From Phycisphaerae bacterium (lineage in GTDB: Bacteria > Planctomycetota > Phycisphaerae > UBA1845 > JAFGLZ01), in assembly GCA_016927755.1 (NCBI GenBank), contig JAFGLZ010000071.1, positions 1 to 55,121 of the forward strand: DNA of 55,121 nt. The letters are read 5' to 3'. The notes beneath the pieces were generated by a model that saw only the letters and a program-made list of their open reading frames with translations, was not told where the DNA came from and did no database searches. Shown piece after piece: positions 34,571 to 43,153 of this stretch (its first letter is position 1; each line of letters starts with the position of its first letter). Position numbers and translations under genes: made by a program.

Positions 34571-35874
34571 CCGAAGGGGGCTCCCGCGAGGCGGCCCGCG
34601 GTGATTCTAGACGATGCACGTCTCCTCACCTCTAGCGCGGTTTGAGGCTTCCCGGAGCTAGCCGGAACCGACGGGGGGTGTACCGCCCAGGGCGGCTCCC
34701 TGTCCCAAGGACGGTAGCCCTCAATCCTGAACGGGCTGTGACGCTCGAAGCTGTTCAGCTCGTCATAGTACGGCTCGATGATGGCCTCCTTGATCGCCTC
34801 GGGCTCGGCCCGGGCGGGGTCGTACGTGACGCGAACACGGGCGTAGCCCGGCTCCGGCCAGGCCTCGACCTTCAGATAGCCCGGCACCTCCGACAGATCG
34901 TCGCGGAACAGGAAATACGTGAGCAGTTGCGCCGACCCGCGACAGCGAACGCCCTCGATGCGCAGCTCGAGCGAGTCCGTCTTGCCCGGTTTCTGGTCCA
35001 CCCTATGTTCCTTGATGAATGACGGCAGCGGCATGGCATAGGCCGCCGCCACGACCGACGCCATCAGGCCGAGCAGGATGACCACCAGTGCCGCCTGGGG
35101 CCAACGCCGTCCGATCACCTTCGGCGGGCCCCACATCAGCACGTCTTTCTTTTTGACCGGACACGCCGCCACGCAGTTCAGGCACGACGTGCACCGGGCC
35201 GAGGTCACCTCGTTCAACTCGTGGACGGGGATGTTCATCGGGCATGCCTCGGCACATTTGCCGCAATCCACGCACGCCTGGCCGTCGCGCTTCACCCGGG
35301 CCAGCCCAAACCGGCTCAGCGGGTTCATCACCGCCGCCAGCGGACAGAACCACCGGCAGAACGGGACCGTCACCAGCAGCGAGACGACCACGATCGCCCC
35401 GGAGATCACGTAGGCCCAGAACGTGATGTCCTCCCCGTGGCGGCTGATCAGCGCATAACACGGATCGTAGCCCCTGAAGTACAGCTCACCCGCCCGCCAC
35501 GTGACCCACAGGATGACACCCAGCACGACATACTTCAGCAGCGCCAGGACGCGCTCCACCGGTTGAGGCACGCGAGCAGGCCCGATCCCGAGCCTCGATC
35601 CGGCCGCACCGATCCATTCGGAGATCGTCCCGATCGGGCACACATATCCGCAGAAGGCTCGGCGGATCAGGAGGATGCTGACCAGCAGCCCGGCCAGCAC
35701 GTAGAAGTTCGACACCCCCAACGAGCAGACCATGTTGCCTTCGGTCGCGTAGGTGTATAGCGCCTCGACACCGCCGAACGGGCACCACCGCTCGGCGTTG
35801 CCGCGCAGGACAAACACCCCGACGAGCGTCAGGGCCAGGAAACCGGCCTGGAAGGTCCGTCGCGTCAACGCCAT
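34567..35874 (-). CDS. NapH/NosR-like polyferredoxin membrane protein with HMA-like tail
   Basis: A 435-residue protein. ATG 35874 has GAGGGG upstream. About five membrane helices carry two CX3CP motifs (FCGYVCP, Cys75 and Cys79; FCRWFCP, Cys173 and Cys177), as in NapH and NosR. Two 4Fe-4S clusters follow: Cys201, 204, 207, 211 (CVDCGKCAEACP) and Cys228, 231, 234, 238 (CTSCLNCVAACP). After one more helix, residues about 296-370 resemble a heavy-metal-associated fold (LELRIEGVRCRGSAQLLTYF, ARVRVTYDP, AIKEAIIEP) but with one Cys, not CxxC. In known systems such proteins move electrons between quinol and periplasmic partners. Upstream is the Cys-tailed TPR gene, and downstream the coupled zinc-ribbon gene. 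Confidence 0.87.
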   Translation of the reverse strand: MALTRRTFQAGFLALTLVGVFVLRGNAERWCPFGGVEALYTYATEGNMVCSLGVSNFYVLAGLLVSILLIRRAFCGYVCPIGTISEWIGAAGSRLGIGPARVPQPVERVLALLKYVVLGVILWVTWRAGELYFRGYDPCYALISRHGEDITFWAYVISGAIVVVSLLVTVPFCRWFCPLAAVMNPLSRFGLARVKRDGQACVDCGKCAEACPMNIPVHELNEVTSARCTSCLNCVAACPVKKKDVLMWGPPKVIGRRWPQAALVVILLGLMASVVAAAYAMPLPSFIKEHRVDQKPGKTDSLELRIEGVRCRGSAQLLTYFLFRDDLSEVPGYLKVEAWPEPGYARVRVTYDPARAEPEAIKEAIIEPYYDELNSFERHSPFRIEGYRPWDREPPWAVHPPSVPASSGKPQTALEVRRRASSRITAGRLAGAPFG

Positions 35875-36099
35875 TCGTCGTCGTCCCCTCGACCGTCTCG
35901 AGCCAGTTCGGATTCGAGAATCGGTTCCGCGCGGGAGTCCGTTCCCGCACGTCTGTTGCCGCCTCGCGCGGAGACTCCATCCCGTGCATCGGTCGCGCGT
36001 GGGCTGGGATTCAGGCGGGATACGTTCATGTCGGGAGAGCAACTGGAAGGTTCGCCCCGGCGAGCCCTCCTCCTGGAGTCCCGTGCTGCGCCCTGGCCG

Positions 36100-36981
36100 C
36101 TACTTCGAAGACTCGGCACAGCTCTGTCCGCCGCTGCTGCCGGCGCAACTGCCGCGGTTCGGGCAGGTTCCGCAGCTCGACCCTCCGCTGCAGCTCGATT
36201 CCGGAACCTTCGACTCCGCCGCGAACGCCTTGGCGAACGTGGCGCTGCCGGCCAGAGGCCCGACCTCCGGCGTCTTCTTGGCGCAGGTCTTGAAGCCGGG
36301 CAGGGCGCTCGGCGCCGTGTTCTCGAACGCCGTCGTCAGCGTCGCGCCGGCGCCGTCCGCGTCGCCGCAGAGGATCTTCAGACGGGCCACGTCCAGCAGG
36401 AATCTCGGGCTCACCTTCTCCTTGGGAATCTCGATCCCCTTGAGGATCCCCTTGGCCTCATCGAGCTTCTTCTGCCTGGCCAGCGCGATCCCCAACAGCA
36501 CCTTGCCCTGCGGCGACAGCTCCTTGGCGTCCACGGCCGACAGGGCCTTCTCCGCCTCGACGTTCTGGCTGACCGCCAGATACGCGTCGCCCAAGACCGT
36601 CGCCGATCCGGGCGAGCTCTTCTTCGCGTGCATCTGCTTGGCCAGCGTCAGGACTTCGTTGTACAGCTCGTGCTGGTAGTAGTAGCTCCGTAGCGAGACA
36701 GCCATCTGCCACCACTTCTGCTCGTTCGTCTCTTTGAGGATCGCCGTCCGCATCTTCATGACGCGCCGCAGCAGCATGTACTGCTGGCGATACTGCTCGT
36801 TGTCGCCGTCGGCGCGGGCGGCGGCCGCATACGCATCGAGCGCCCCGTCGAGATCGCCTTGCTTGATGAGGTCGGCCGCTCGCGCGGCGGACTTGGCGGC
36901 TGCGTCGTCGGCCGAAGCCGTCGGCGAACCGGCCAGTAGGGTCGTTAGGAACAAGCCCACGGTCGCTAGACGAAGATTCAT
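36100..36981 (-). CDS. Secreted TPR protein with a cysteine-rich C-terminal tail
   Basis: A 293-residue protein with a signal peptide (residues 1-24) and about five TPR-like helical repeats (AARAADLIKQGDLDGALDAY, QMAVSLRSYYYQHELYNEVL, GSATVLGDAYLAVSQNVEAE, GKVLLGIALARQKKLDEAK, RFLLDVARLKILCGDADGAG). The last 30 residues are Ser/Gly with five Cys (264, 270, 273, 279, 289; core CGTCPNRGSC), a candidate metal or cluster-binding tail. The upstream gene of a likely three-gene operon with the NapH-like and zinc-ribbon genes; the gap to the NapH-like gene is 225 bases. A role as periplasmic partner in electron or metal transfer is inferred. Confidence 0.7.
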   Translation of the reverse strand: MNLRLATVGLFLTTLLAGSPTASADDAAAKSAARAADLIKQGDLDGALDAYAAAARADGDNEQYRQQYMLLRRVMKMRTAILKETNEQKWWQMAVSLRSYYYQHELYNEVLTLAKQMHAKKSSPGSATVLGDAYLAVSQNVEAEKALSAVDAKELSPQGKVLLGIALARQKKLDEAKGILKGIEIPKEKVSPRFLLDVARLKILCGDADGAGATLTTAFENTAPSALPGFKTCAKKTPEVGPLAGSATFAKAFAAESKVPESSCSGGSSCGTCPNRGSCAGSSGGQSCAESSK

Positions 36982-37040
36982 CGCACACTCCCAATCGAAC
37001 AGGGGATACTAGCTATCGTAGTCAATCGAGGGCTTGTCTT

Positions 37041-37661
37041 TCAAACACGGCGGTGCCCGTCGATCCGCAGGAAGTCGAACTCCGCCACGAAGCCGCGACC
37101 CTTCGGGCTGCAAACGTAAACGCCGCAGTCAATTGGGGCGTCCCCCCGGTCGCCGTGCAGGTGCGCCATGCGGATCTGAGACCACGCCGCCCCGTCCCCC
37201 GACGCGCTAGCGATGAAGTCGCGCCCCTCGCGCCGGACCCGTAGCCAGACCTCATCGCGATCGGCCGGGAACGGCTGCGTCGACCAGTCCGAGTACCCAA
37301 GGTTCGTCACCACCGCGCCCAACTGGCTCGCGCCCTCGGGCTCATACTCCACCGACGTCTTGATCCAGCACGTCCCGGACACACGGACCATCAGCCCGGC
37401 CTGGTCGTACTGGTTCACCGGCCTGAATCGAACGCGCGTCGACGCCACGAAGTCGCCCTCGACCGGCAGATAGAGGAAGTGACCGTTGTCCGCCTCGAAC
37501 CCGGCGTGCGTCTTCCGCCAGAAGTCCGTCTCCTCGTCCGACGTAACCACGAGCGCGCCTCGCCCGGGGTCGATCGACCACGTCGTCGGTGGGCAGAACC
37601 ACTTCAGCCGTGGGTCCGGTCTCGCGCCGTCGAATCGCTCGTCCAAAAGGGTATTGCCCAT
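37041..37661 (-). CDS. DUF1349 concanavalin-like protein
   Basis: A 206-residue protein without a signal peptide. ATG 37661 has GAGG seven bases upstream. It matches DUF1349 (lectin-like jelly roll, named after yeast regulation-of-enolase protein): FWRKTHAGFEADNGHFLYLP, DFVASTRVRFRPVNQYDQAG, LMVRVSGTCWIKTSVEYEPE, VWLRVRREGRDF, and a CGVYVCSPKGRGF strand near the end. It lies 22 bases after the BNR_4 protein gene on the same strand and is probably cotranscribed with it. Likely binds carbohydrate; enzymatic activity is unproven for the family. Confidence 0.85.
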   Translation of the reverse strand: MGNTLLDERFDGARPDPRLKWFCPPTTWSIDPGRGALVVTSDEETDFWRKTHAGFEADNGHFLYLPVEGDFVASTRVRFRPVNQYDQAGLMVRVSGTCWIKTSVEYEPEGASQLGAVVTNLGYSDWSTQPFPADRDEVWLRVRREGRDFIASASGDGAAWSQIRMAHLHGDRGDAPIDCGVYVCSPKGRGFVAEFDFLRIDGHRRV

Positions 37662-37683
37662 TCGTCATCCTCGTGAAACGGAC

Positions 37684-39027
37684 CTACTCGCCCGGACCGT
37701 TCAGGAACCGCCCCTGCTCGTCCAAGGCATACAGCTTCCTGTTCTTTCGCCATGGATTATCGTAGTGGTTCGTCGGCGTGATCTTGAAGTCCTTCGGATA
37801 CTGCCCCGTCGCCTCGGCGATGATCAGGAACGGGCCGTTGCCCGGGTAGTTCATCACCCGGTTCAATCCCTGTAGCTCGATCCCGAGATCCTTCTGCTTG
37901 ACGATGCTCCGCCCGTCGTCCCAGGTCTTGCCGCCGTCCTCGCTCGTCCAGACGCACACGTCTCCGCCGCGGGGCGGTGGCTTGCGGCGCGTATCCTTGC
38001 GGTTCGCGTAGAAGCGAATCCGCTTGCCGTCGGCCGTCCAGATCGGCCCACCCATGATCCCCGTGGTCTTGGCCGCGGGGATGTCGTGCTTGGCCAGCGC
38101 CTTGCCGTCCCATCGCGCAAACGACAGCGCTCCGCCCGTCTTCCCAAGAAGCATATACAGCACGCCGTCCCGCAGGAAGATCTCCTGAAGCGGCTTGCCC
38201 TCGACCGGGCAATGCTCGACGAAAGGGGCATCGTTGGGCATCGGTCCCAGGCATGTCTTGCCGTCCCAGGCGTACATCCGATCCGCCGACGGATCGTACT
38301 GGCAAGCGAAGGACATCCAACTCTTCTCCGGGATCAGCGCCAGGTTGAGGAAGATCCGTCCCGTGCCCGGGTCGTACAGCGCGTTAGAGCCGTTCAGCTT
38401 GCAGGCCTTGCCAAGCGCGGCCAGCTTCTTGACCTCGCTCCACGTTCGCCCCTCGTCGGCGGTCCGCTGAAGGCCCAGGAAGGGCTTCTTGTATCCCCCC
38501 GTCGGGCCGTAGCGATAGAACATCAGCATCTCGCCGTCCGGCAACTGCGAGAAGAACGGATACGTCGCGAAGTTGCTCAATCGCTTGCCCAGCTCCCATC
38601 GATCGATCCGCTCCGGCTCGACGCTGCGAGCGTACTTGAATGGCGTGCCGTGGCTCCCGTAGATGAGGTGGATCGTCCCGCTCTTGGATACCCAGAGGTT
38701 CGGTGCGTTGTGCCCGTCCTTGAGCCCCTTGCACCAGCCGACCTCGGCCACGCAGTTATCGACGCGAACCGGCTCGGACCAGGTCTTGGCGTCGTGATCG
38801 TAGTACGTGATCCGCGCGTCGAAGTCGTTGTCCAAGTATGTCAGGTAGGTCCGCCGATGCTTGCCCTCGAAGTACATCGCCCGGCTCTGATGATCCCGAG
38901 CCAGCGTCCCGCCCAGCGCGTTGCTCGCGATGGGCCTCGGCGCCGAGGCAGGGCAGGGCGATCGACCTGCCAGCAGCAGCACCACGACGAAGACAGCGCT
39001 TCTTTGCATCCAACACCTCCTGGGCAT
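37684..39027 (-). CDS. Secreted BNR_4 repeat (putative neuraminidase-like) protein
   Basis: A 447-residue protein with signal peptide (residues 8-26). ATG 39027 has GGGAGG five bases upstream, and this leader is duplicated at 40376-40476, which supports it over ATG 39009. The body is a BNR_4-type five-bladed propeller: RRTYLTYLDNDFDARITYYD, KDGHNAPNLWVSKSGTIHLI, YGSHGTPFKYARS, YPFFSQLPDGEMLMFYRYGP, and LQRTADEGRTWSE, with Asp-box-like turns. The family is often placed near rhamnosidases and polysaccharide lyases. Substrate unknown. Confidence 0.85.
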   Translation of the reverse strand: MPRRCWMQRSAVFVVVLLLAGRSPCPASAPRPIASNALGGTLARDHQSRAMYFEGKHRRTYLTYLDNDFDARITYYDHDAKTWSEPVRVDNCVAEVGWCKGLKDGHNAPNLWVSKSGTIHLIYGSHGTPFKYARSVEPERIDRWELGKRLSNFATYPFFSQLPDGEMLMFYRYGPTGGYKKPFLGLQRTADEGRTWSEVKKLAALGKACKLNGSNALYDPGTGRIFLNLALIPEKSWMSFACQYDPSADRMYAWDGKTCLGPMPNDAPFVEHCPVEGKPLQEIFLRDGVLYMLLGKTGGALSFARWDGKALAKHDIPAAKTTGIMGGPIWTADGKRIRFYANRKDTRRKPPPRGGDVCVWTSEDGGKTWDDGRSIVKQKDLGIELQGLNRVMNYPGNGPFLIIAEATGQYPKDFKITPTNHYDNPWRKNRKLYALDEQGRFLNGPGE

Positions 39028-39131
39028 CCTGTCCTCCCTGGCCCTGACAGAACGTTTGCCGGATCGTGTTCCGGGTGAGGGGGCGTACCGCTCTGAGGAA
39101 CGTCATGTCTCCCCGCTAGGCCCCGAAACGC

Positions 39132-39185
39132 AATGTGGTACGATACCTCATAATGTGGTACCGAAGCTGCTCTCAATACCACATT
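39132..39185. promoter_or_regulatory. Operator-like half-site cluster upstream of the BNR_4 gene
   Basis: AATGTGGTA occurs at 39132-39140 and again at 39152-39160, exactly 20 bases apart, and in inverse as TACCACATT at 39177-39185. It lies between the stop of the fic gene and the start of the BNR_4 gene, both on the minus strand. The inverted pair can also form a 10-bp hairpin (TAATGTGGTA/TACCACATTA). Confidence 0.6.
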
Positions 39186-39203
39186 ACGTCGTACGGGACG
39201 GCA

Positions 39204-40316
39204 CTATCCCAACTTCGCCCACTCCGCGTCCGGTCCTCGCCTGATGCACGCGACCTTCTGCTCGGACTTCAACCGGTTGAGCACCTTCCGAACCGTCTCT
39301 CGGCTGACGCCGGGACACAATGCCTCAATCTGGCTGATTCTGAAGCGACCGGGCAGCCGATCGATCACGGTGCCGACCATCTCTGCCTTGGCCCCGCGCC
39401 CCGACGCGATCTTGCCGAGGCGGTCGGCAAACTCGCGGTATGCCGCGAGCACCGTTCCAGTCCAGTAACCCCACCAAGGCGCCAGGTCGTGCTCGCTTTC
39501 GTGCCATCCCCGCGAGGAGCGGAGCAGTGCTTCGTAGTAGCTCTCCTTGCTGTCCTCGATTACGCGCTCCAGACTGACGTATCGCCCGACATTGAAGCCG
39601 GACTGGTACAGCAACAACAGCGTCAGTAGTCGGGCCATTCGTCCGTTACCGTCCGTGAAGGGGTGCACGCAGAGGAAGTCCAGCGCGAATGCCGGGATCA
39701 GCAGGAGCGGGTCAATCGCTGATGCGTTAGCTTCCTTCCGATAGAGCCGACATAGCTCCTTCATGTGCTGTGGCGTGCCGACGGCGGAGACCGGCTGGAA
39801 TCGTAGCTGCATCCGTCCGTTTGGCGAACGCTCTACGATACGGTTGTCCTTGTTCTTCCACTTCCCCCCTTGCTGCGGCACGAACTGGTAGAGATCCCGG
39901 TGCATCTGGAGGATGAGCCGCGGCGACACTCCCATGCCCGAGTGACCGACGTGGATCTGATCAAGAACGTAGCGGTATCCCGCCACCTCCTGTTCAGAGC
40001 GGTCTCGAGGCCGAGTCTTGTCGGCCATCAGCTCCCCGAACCGATTGGCCGGAACCGTCACGCCTTCAATCCGGCACGAAGACTCCGTCGACTGGACAAG
40101 GGCTACTTGCCGGAGAGACTCCAGAACCTCCGGGCTCTGCTGGGCGTACAGATCCTCCTTGCCTTGATACATGCCTATCTGTCGGATCGTGCCTACCAGT
40201 TCCGGCCGGATCCTCTGGTGTCTGATGTGGTTGTGCTCGAAGGATCGCACATTTCCCTCGCAGTCTACCCGCTCTTCGCCGAGGAAGAAGACCGGCCACG
40301 CGTCTGAGCGTCCCAT
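39204..40316 (-). CDS. Fic-family adenylyltransferase with winged-helix C-terminus
   Basis: A 370-residue protein of the class with an N-terminal inhibitory helix: SCRIEG at residues 80-85 fits the (S/T)xxxE(G/N) motif that blocks ATP, and the active site is HPFTDGNGRMAR from residue 218. A C-terminal winged helix (FRISQIEALCPGVSRETVRK then VLNRLKSEQKV) gives DNA-binding potential. Such proteins modify Ser/Thr/Tyr on targets with AMP and autoregulate. ATG 40316 is a choice with poor ribosome site (AGGA); a GTG at 40418 would read through a duplicated leader. There is no antitoxin gene next to it. The half-site cluster just beyond its 3' end might be bound by its winged helix (inference). Confidence 0.88.
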   Translation of the reverse strand: MGRSDAWPVFFLGEERVDCEGNVRSFEHNHIRHQRIRPELVGTIRQIGMYQGKEDLYAQQSPEVLESLRQVALVQSTESSCRIEGVTVPANRFGELMADKTRPRDRSEQEVAGYRYVLDQIHVGHSGMGVSPRLILQMHRDLYQFVPQQGGKWKNKDNRIVERSPNGRMQLRFQPVSAVGTPQHMKELCRLYRKEANASAIDPLLLIPAFALDFLCVHPFTDGNGRMARLLTLLLLYQSGFNVGRYVSLERVIEDSKESYYEALLRSSRGWHESEHDLAPWWGYWTGTVLAAYREFADRLGKIASGRGAKAEMVGTVIDRLPGRFRISQIEALCPGVSRETVRKVLNRLKSEQKVACIRRGPDAEWAKLG

Positions 40317-40375
40317 TCCTGGGTCGTCGTTGCTTCCGCTCAGTAGAAGAGGAGTGGGCACAGTAGCGTAGCCCG

Positions 40376-40476
40376 CTCCGTTTCCCCAATCAACAGCACC
40401 GTGACGAAGACAACACACCCTGGCATGCAGCCGGCCACGCGCATCCTGTCCTCCCTGGCCCCCGCAGAGTGTTTGC
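40376..40476 (-). repeat. Duplicated leader of the BNR_4 gene
   Basis: On the minus strand this segment matches 38980-39062: the stretch GCCAGGGAGGACAGGATGC (ribosome site and start) is identical, with GGCAAAC upstream and GTCTTCGTC inside the signal peptide conserved. Downstream of the leader the reading frame (MRVAGCMPGCVVFVTVLLIG, then stop within 15 residues) is broken. It is the 5' stump of a second copy of the gene. Confidence 0.7.
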
Positions 40477-40531
40477 CAAATGAGCCGGAAGGAGGCATTC
40501 TATTTCGGCAGGACCGTCGGAGGCAATTCCG

Positions 40532-40990
40532 TTGGAAGGCAGACGAATCCTCACCGATCCTGAGGCGCGTTCGGCGTCCGAGAGGCTTCCCGCCTTTCTC
40601 GCGAGTCCGCGCGGAGCGCCCGTCTATCATGGTTTCCCCATCCTCGAGGACTCCCAGACCGACGGCTGGTATCTCGGCGTCATCACCGAGTTCGAAGACG
40701 CCGCCGGTTGTGAAGACGGCGACGCGTTTGTCGTCGCTCCCGACGGTAGTCGTGCCGGGCTCGTCTGGTCGGTGGGCGACTTCGACGTCCACGAGATCAT
40801 CGGCCCGGAGCGCCGGCGGTGGGGCGTCTACGGGGCGCCCTTCTCGAGACCCGTGCACAATCGGGAAGACATCATCATCGAGTTCCGCAGGCTGCTCCCG
40901 ACGCTGCGGGAGCTGCATCGAAAGGCCCTTGCCCGCCCCAGGTGGTGGCAGATCTGGAAGCGGTTTCGGCCTGGTAGTCCACCGGGGTAA
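40532..40990 (+). CDS. Hypothetical protein, first of a two-gene unit
   Basis: A 152-residue protein. TTG 40532 is preceded by GGAGG with eight bases between; no ATG fits. The protein is Trp- and acid-rich with the text DGWYLGVITEFEDAAGCEDG, DAFVVAPDGSRAGLVWSVGD and RRRWGVYGAPFSRP, ending in a basic helix. No family recognised; size and composition recall immunity or SUKH-like proteins, but I cannot confirm it. The gene at 41007 starts 16 bases later with its own AAGGAG. Confidence 0.6.
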   Translation: MEGRRILTDPEARSASERLPAFLASPRGAPVYHGFPILEDSQTDGWYLGVITEFEDAAGCEDGDAFVVAPDGSRAGLVWSVGDFDVHEIIGPERRRWGVYGAPFSRPVHNREDIIIEFRRLLPTLRELHRKALARPRWWQIWKRFRPGSPPG

Positions 40991-41006
40991 TCGGGAAGGA
41001 GATCTC

Positions 41007-42293
41007 ATGTTCTTTCAGACGCCGTTGCAGCGTGTCCTTCGCCAGTGGGAGAAGACCGGGGGGCGCTTATCCCGCGAGATGCACAAGTTGAGGGAATATC
41101 CGATCACGAAGAGAAAGGACGCCGCCGCCATCTGCCGTGCGCTGGGCTCGGCGCGGATGGCGGAGGAAGGTGACAGCGTCACGATGATGTCGCCTCTCTT
41201 CGCGCTGCTTTCTCTGTTCCAGACCGTGGGAAGCGAGGCGGCCTTCGTCGAGCTCAGCGAGAACGGGCTCCCGCATCTAAGACGCGTGCTCCGGGACAGG
41301 ATGGCAAGCTGCTCCGAGGATGAAGTCAACGGCCTCATGCTGATCCTGAAGATCCTCGCGATGTACGGGCGTGAGGAAGATGCGGACCTGCTAGTCGAGG
41401 CCGCCCGGGCGCCGTTGGCTCCCGATGGCTACCTGTGGTCCGTGGTCTTGGGCCACGTGAACCACGAACGCCCCGGCTGGCGGAAGCTCTGCGACGGGCT
41501 GCGGTCGCCCCTGCCGGAGGGGTTCCTCTGCATCGCCTATCTGGATTTCGTCAATGACCTGGCGGCACACGGAGTGATCGATGACCATCCCTTCGGGTCT
41601 CCGGAAGGGGTGCAGAAGCTGCAGGCGTGGCTGGCGGACCGGGACAAGGACCGCTCTAGCTATGCGAAGAGCGCCGCCGCTGCCATCCCGTACTTGCCGG
41701 AGACGTCTCGGACGGAACTTGGTGAATTGGGGAGATCTCATCCTGATGTGGGCGTGAGGATGCAGGCCGCTTGGGCGGACGCGAAGATCGGGGACCCGGA
41801 CGGGATACGGCAACTCGTCCAATGGTGCCTCGATCTCAACCACAGCAGCGAGGCGTGTGACCTTCTGCGCGAACTCGGTCGGGAGGATGACATTCCGGAT
41901 GAGAGTCTCGAGCCGGGCTTCCAGGCGAAGGCCGAGATGTGTTCCTGGCTGGCTCATCCCAACGAGTTCGGCAGGCCACCTGACGAAGTCGCTCTCTATG
42001 ACAAGCGGGAGCTCTTCTGGCCGCCGACCAACGACATCCGTTCCCTATGGCTTTTCAAGTACACCTACAATCCGGCAGATGCCGATGAAGAACCGGACAC
42101 CGGGATCGGGATGGTCGGCTCCGTTACCTTCGCCCTCTTCGGTGAATCCACGGCCGACTTGAGTCCCGAGGACGTATACGGCCTTCACTGCTGTTGGGAG
42201 CTCGAGGCGAACCGCGATTCGCGTGCTCCTGAGAAACGATCGGCGCAAGAGGGTCGTCGGATTCTGGCAGAACGAAACCCAGGCTTCACATAG
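41007..42293 (+). CDS. Hypothetical HEAT-like helical repeat protein
   Basis: A 428-residue protein; ATG 41007 has AAGGAG five bases upstream. The sequence is a run of paired helices, e.g. AAFVELSENGLPHLRRVLRD, NGLMLILKILAMYGREEDAD, VGVRMQAAWADAKIGDPDGI, IRQLVQWCLDLNHSSEACDL, resembling HEAT repeats to about residue 300. It ends in a different C-terminal part (PNEFGRPPDEVALYDKRELF, LWLFKYTYNPAD) with a beta-rich look. It is translated after the gene at 40532 and may share its function. No family named. Confidence 0.6.
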   Translation: MFFQTPLQRVLRQWEKTGGRLSREMHKLREYPITKRKDAAAICRALGSARMAEEGDSVTMMSPLFALLSLFQTVGSEAAFVELSENGLPHLRRVLRDRMASCSEDEVNGLMLILKILAMYGREEDADLLVEAARAPLAPDGYLWSVVLGHVNHERPGWRKLCDGLRSPLPEGFLCIAYLDFVNDLAAHGVIDDHPFGSPEGVQKLQAWLADRDKDRSSYAKSAAAAIPYLPETSRTELGELGRSHPDVGVRMQAAWADAKIGDPDGIRQLVQWCLDLNHSSEACDLLRELGREDDIPDESLEPGFQAKAEMCSWLAHPNEFGRPPDEVALYDKRELFWPPTNDIRSLWLFKYTYNPADADEEPDTGIGMVGSVTFALFGESTADLSPEDVYGLHCCWELEANRDSRAPEKRSAQEGRRILAERNPGFT

Positions 42294-42385
42294 GCCGTCG
42301 CGTACTTCGCCGCGTCGGTCGTGCATTCGTTCGGAGATCGACAAGAGGCAAGGGGGGGGAGGCGCCTGATTGGAGAACCGATTCC

Positions 42386-42985
42386 ATGACACGCAGCACG
42401 CACGACGTCGCCGACCGCCTGCTCCACAAGGGGTTTGACTCGCTCACCCGGGCGGAGCAGGCCGTCATCCATCGCTTCATCGAGCGCCGTCACGTCAGCC
42501 GCGACGTCCACGCCGAGCACGAGGAACGACTGACCCTTGGTCAGCGCCTGGCCGACCGCGTCGCCTCCTTCGGCGGATCCTGGACGTTCATCGTGATCTT
42601 CGGCGTGTTCCTCTTCTCGTGGGTCCTGCTCAACTCGTTGATCCTCCTCCGTGAAGCCGACGCCTTCGACCCCTACCCGTACATCCTGCTGAACCTCGCC
42701 CTGTCGATGCTCGCCGCCATCCAGGCCCCGATCATCATGATGTCCCAGAACAGGCAGAACGCCAAGGATCGCGAGCAAGCCCAGCACGACTACGAGGTCA
42801 ACCTCAAGGCCGAGCTCGAGATCATGGCCCTGCACGAGAAGATGGATACGCTCCGCGAGAAGCAGTGGGAAGCCCTCGTGAGCATGGAGCAGGAGCAGAT
42901 CCAGATGCTCGCCCACCTCGTCGAGGAGCTCAAGGGGATGAGTGGTCAGCAGTCGCAGCGGGAGGCGGGAGGCGAGCGAGCGTAA
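42386..42985 (+). CDS. DUF1003 membrane protein
   Basis: A 199-residue protein with two membrane helices (WTFIVIFGVFLFSWVLLN and ILLNLALSMLAAIQAPIIMM), the NRQNAKDREQAQHDYEVNLK segment diagnostic of DUF1003, and a coiled C-terminus (EIMALHEKMDTLREKQWEAL). Family proteins are small inner-membrane proteins of unknown function, sometimes next to Mg/Co transport genes. ATG 42386 with GGAG ten bases upstream. Followed by a long perfect hairpin at 42991-43069. Confidence 0.88.
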   Translation: MTRSTHDVADRLLHKGFDSLTRAEQAVIHRFIERRHVSRDVHAEHEERLTLGQRLADRVASFGGSWTFIVIFGVFLFSWVLLNSLILLREADAFDPYPYILLNLALSMLAAIQAPIIMMSQNRQNAKDREQAQHDYEVNLKAELEIMALHEKMDTLREKQWEALVSMEQEQIQMLAHLVEELKGMSGQQSQREAGGERA

Positions 42986-42990
42986 GATGA

Positions 42991-43069
42991 AAAAGGGGTC
43001 AGGCTACTTTTCTGGAAATCGAACGCGAGTCCTCAAGAGCACGTCTAGAAAAGTAGCCTGACCCCTTTT
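42991..43069. repeat. Perfect 23-bp inverted repeat with 33-base loop
   Basis: Left arm 42991-43013 (starts AAAAGGGGTCAGGCTACTTT) and right arm 43047-43069 are exact reverse complements over 23 bases. The same motif in half form (AAAAGGTGTCAGGCTACTTT) occurs at 45935. The right arm ends in a CCCCTTTT run. It may terminate transcription of the upstream gene. Confidence 0.9.
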
Positions 43070-43153
43070 CCAGTCCTTTTCCGTCCGCCGCATTGACGCG
43101 CCGATCCCTCTCGTGTCACATGATGGCTTGTCTTGGCACGAAAGGAAGACACC

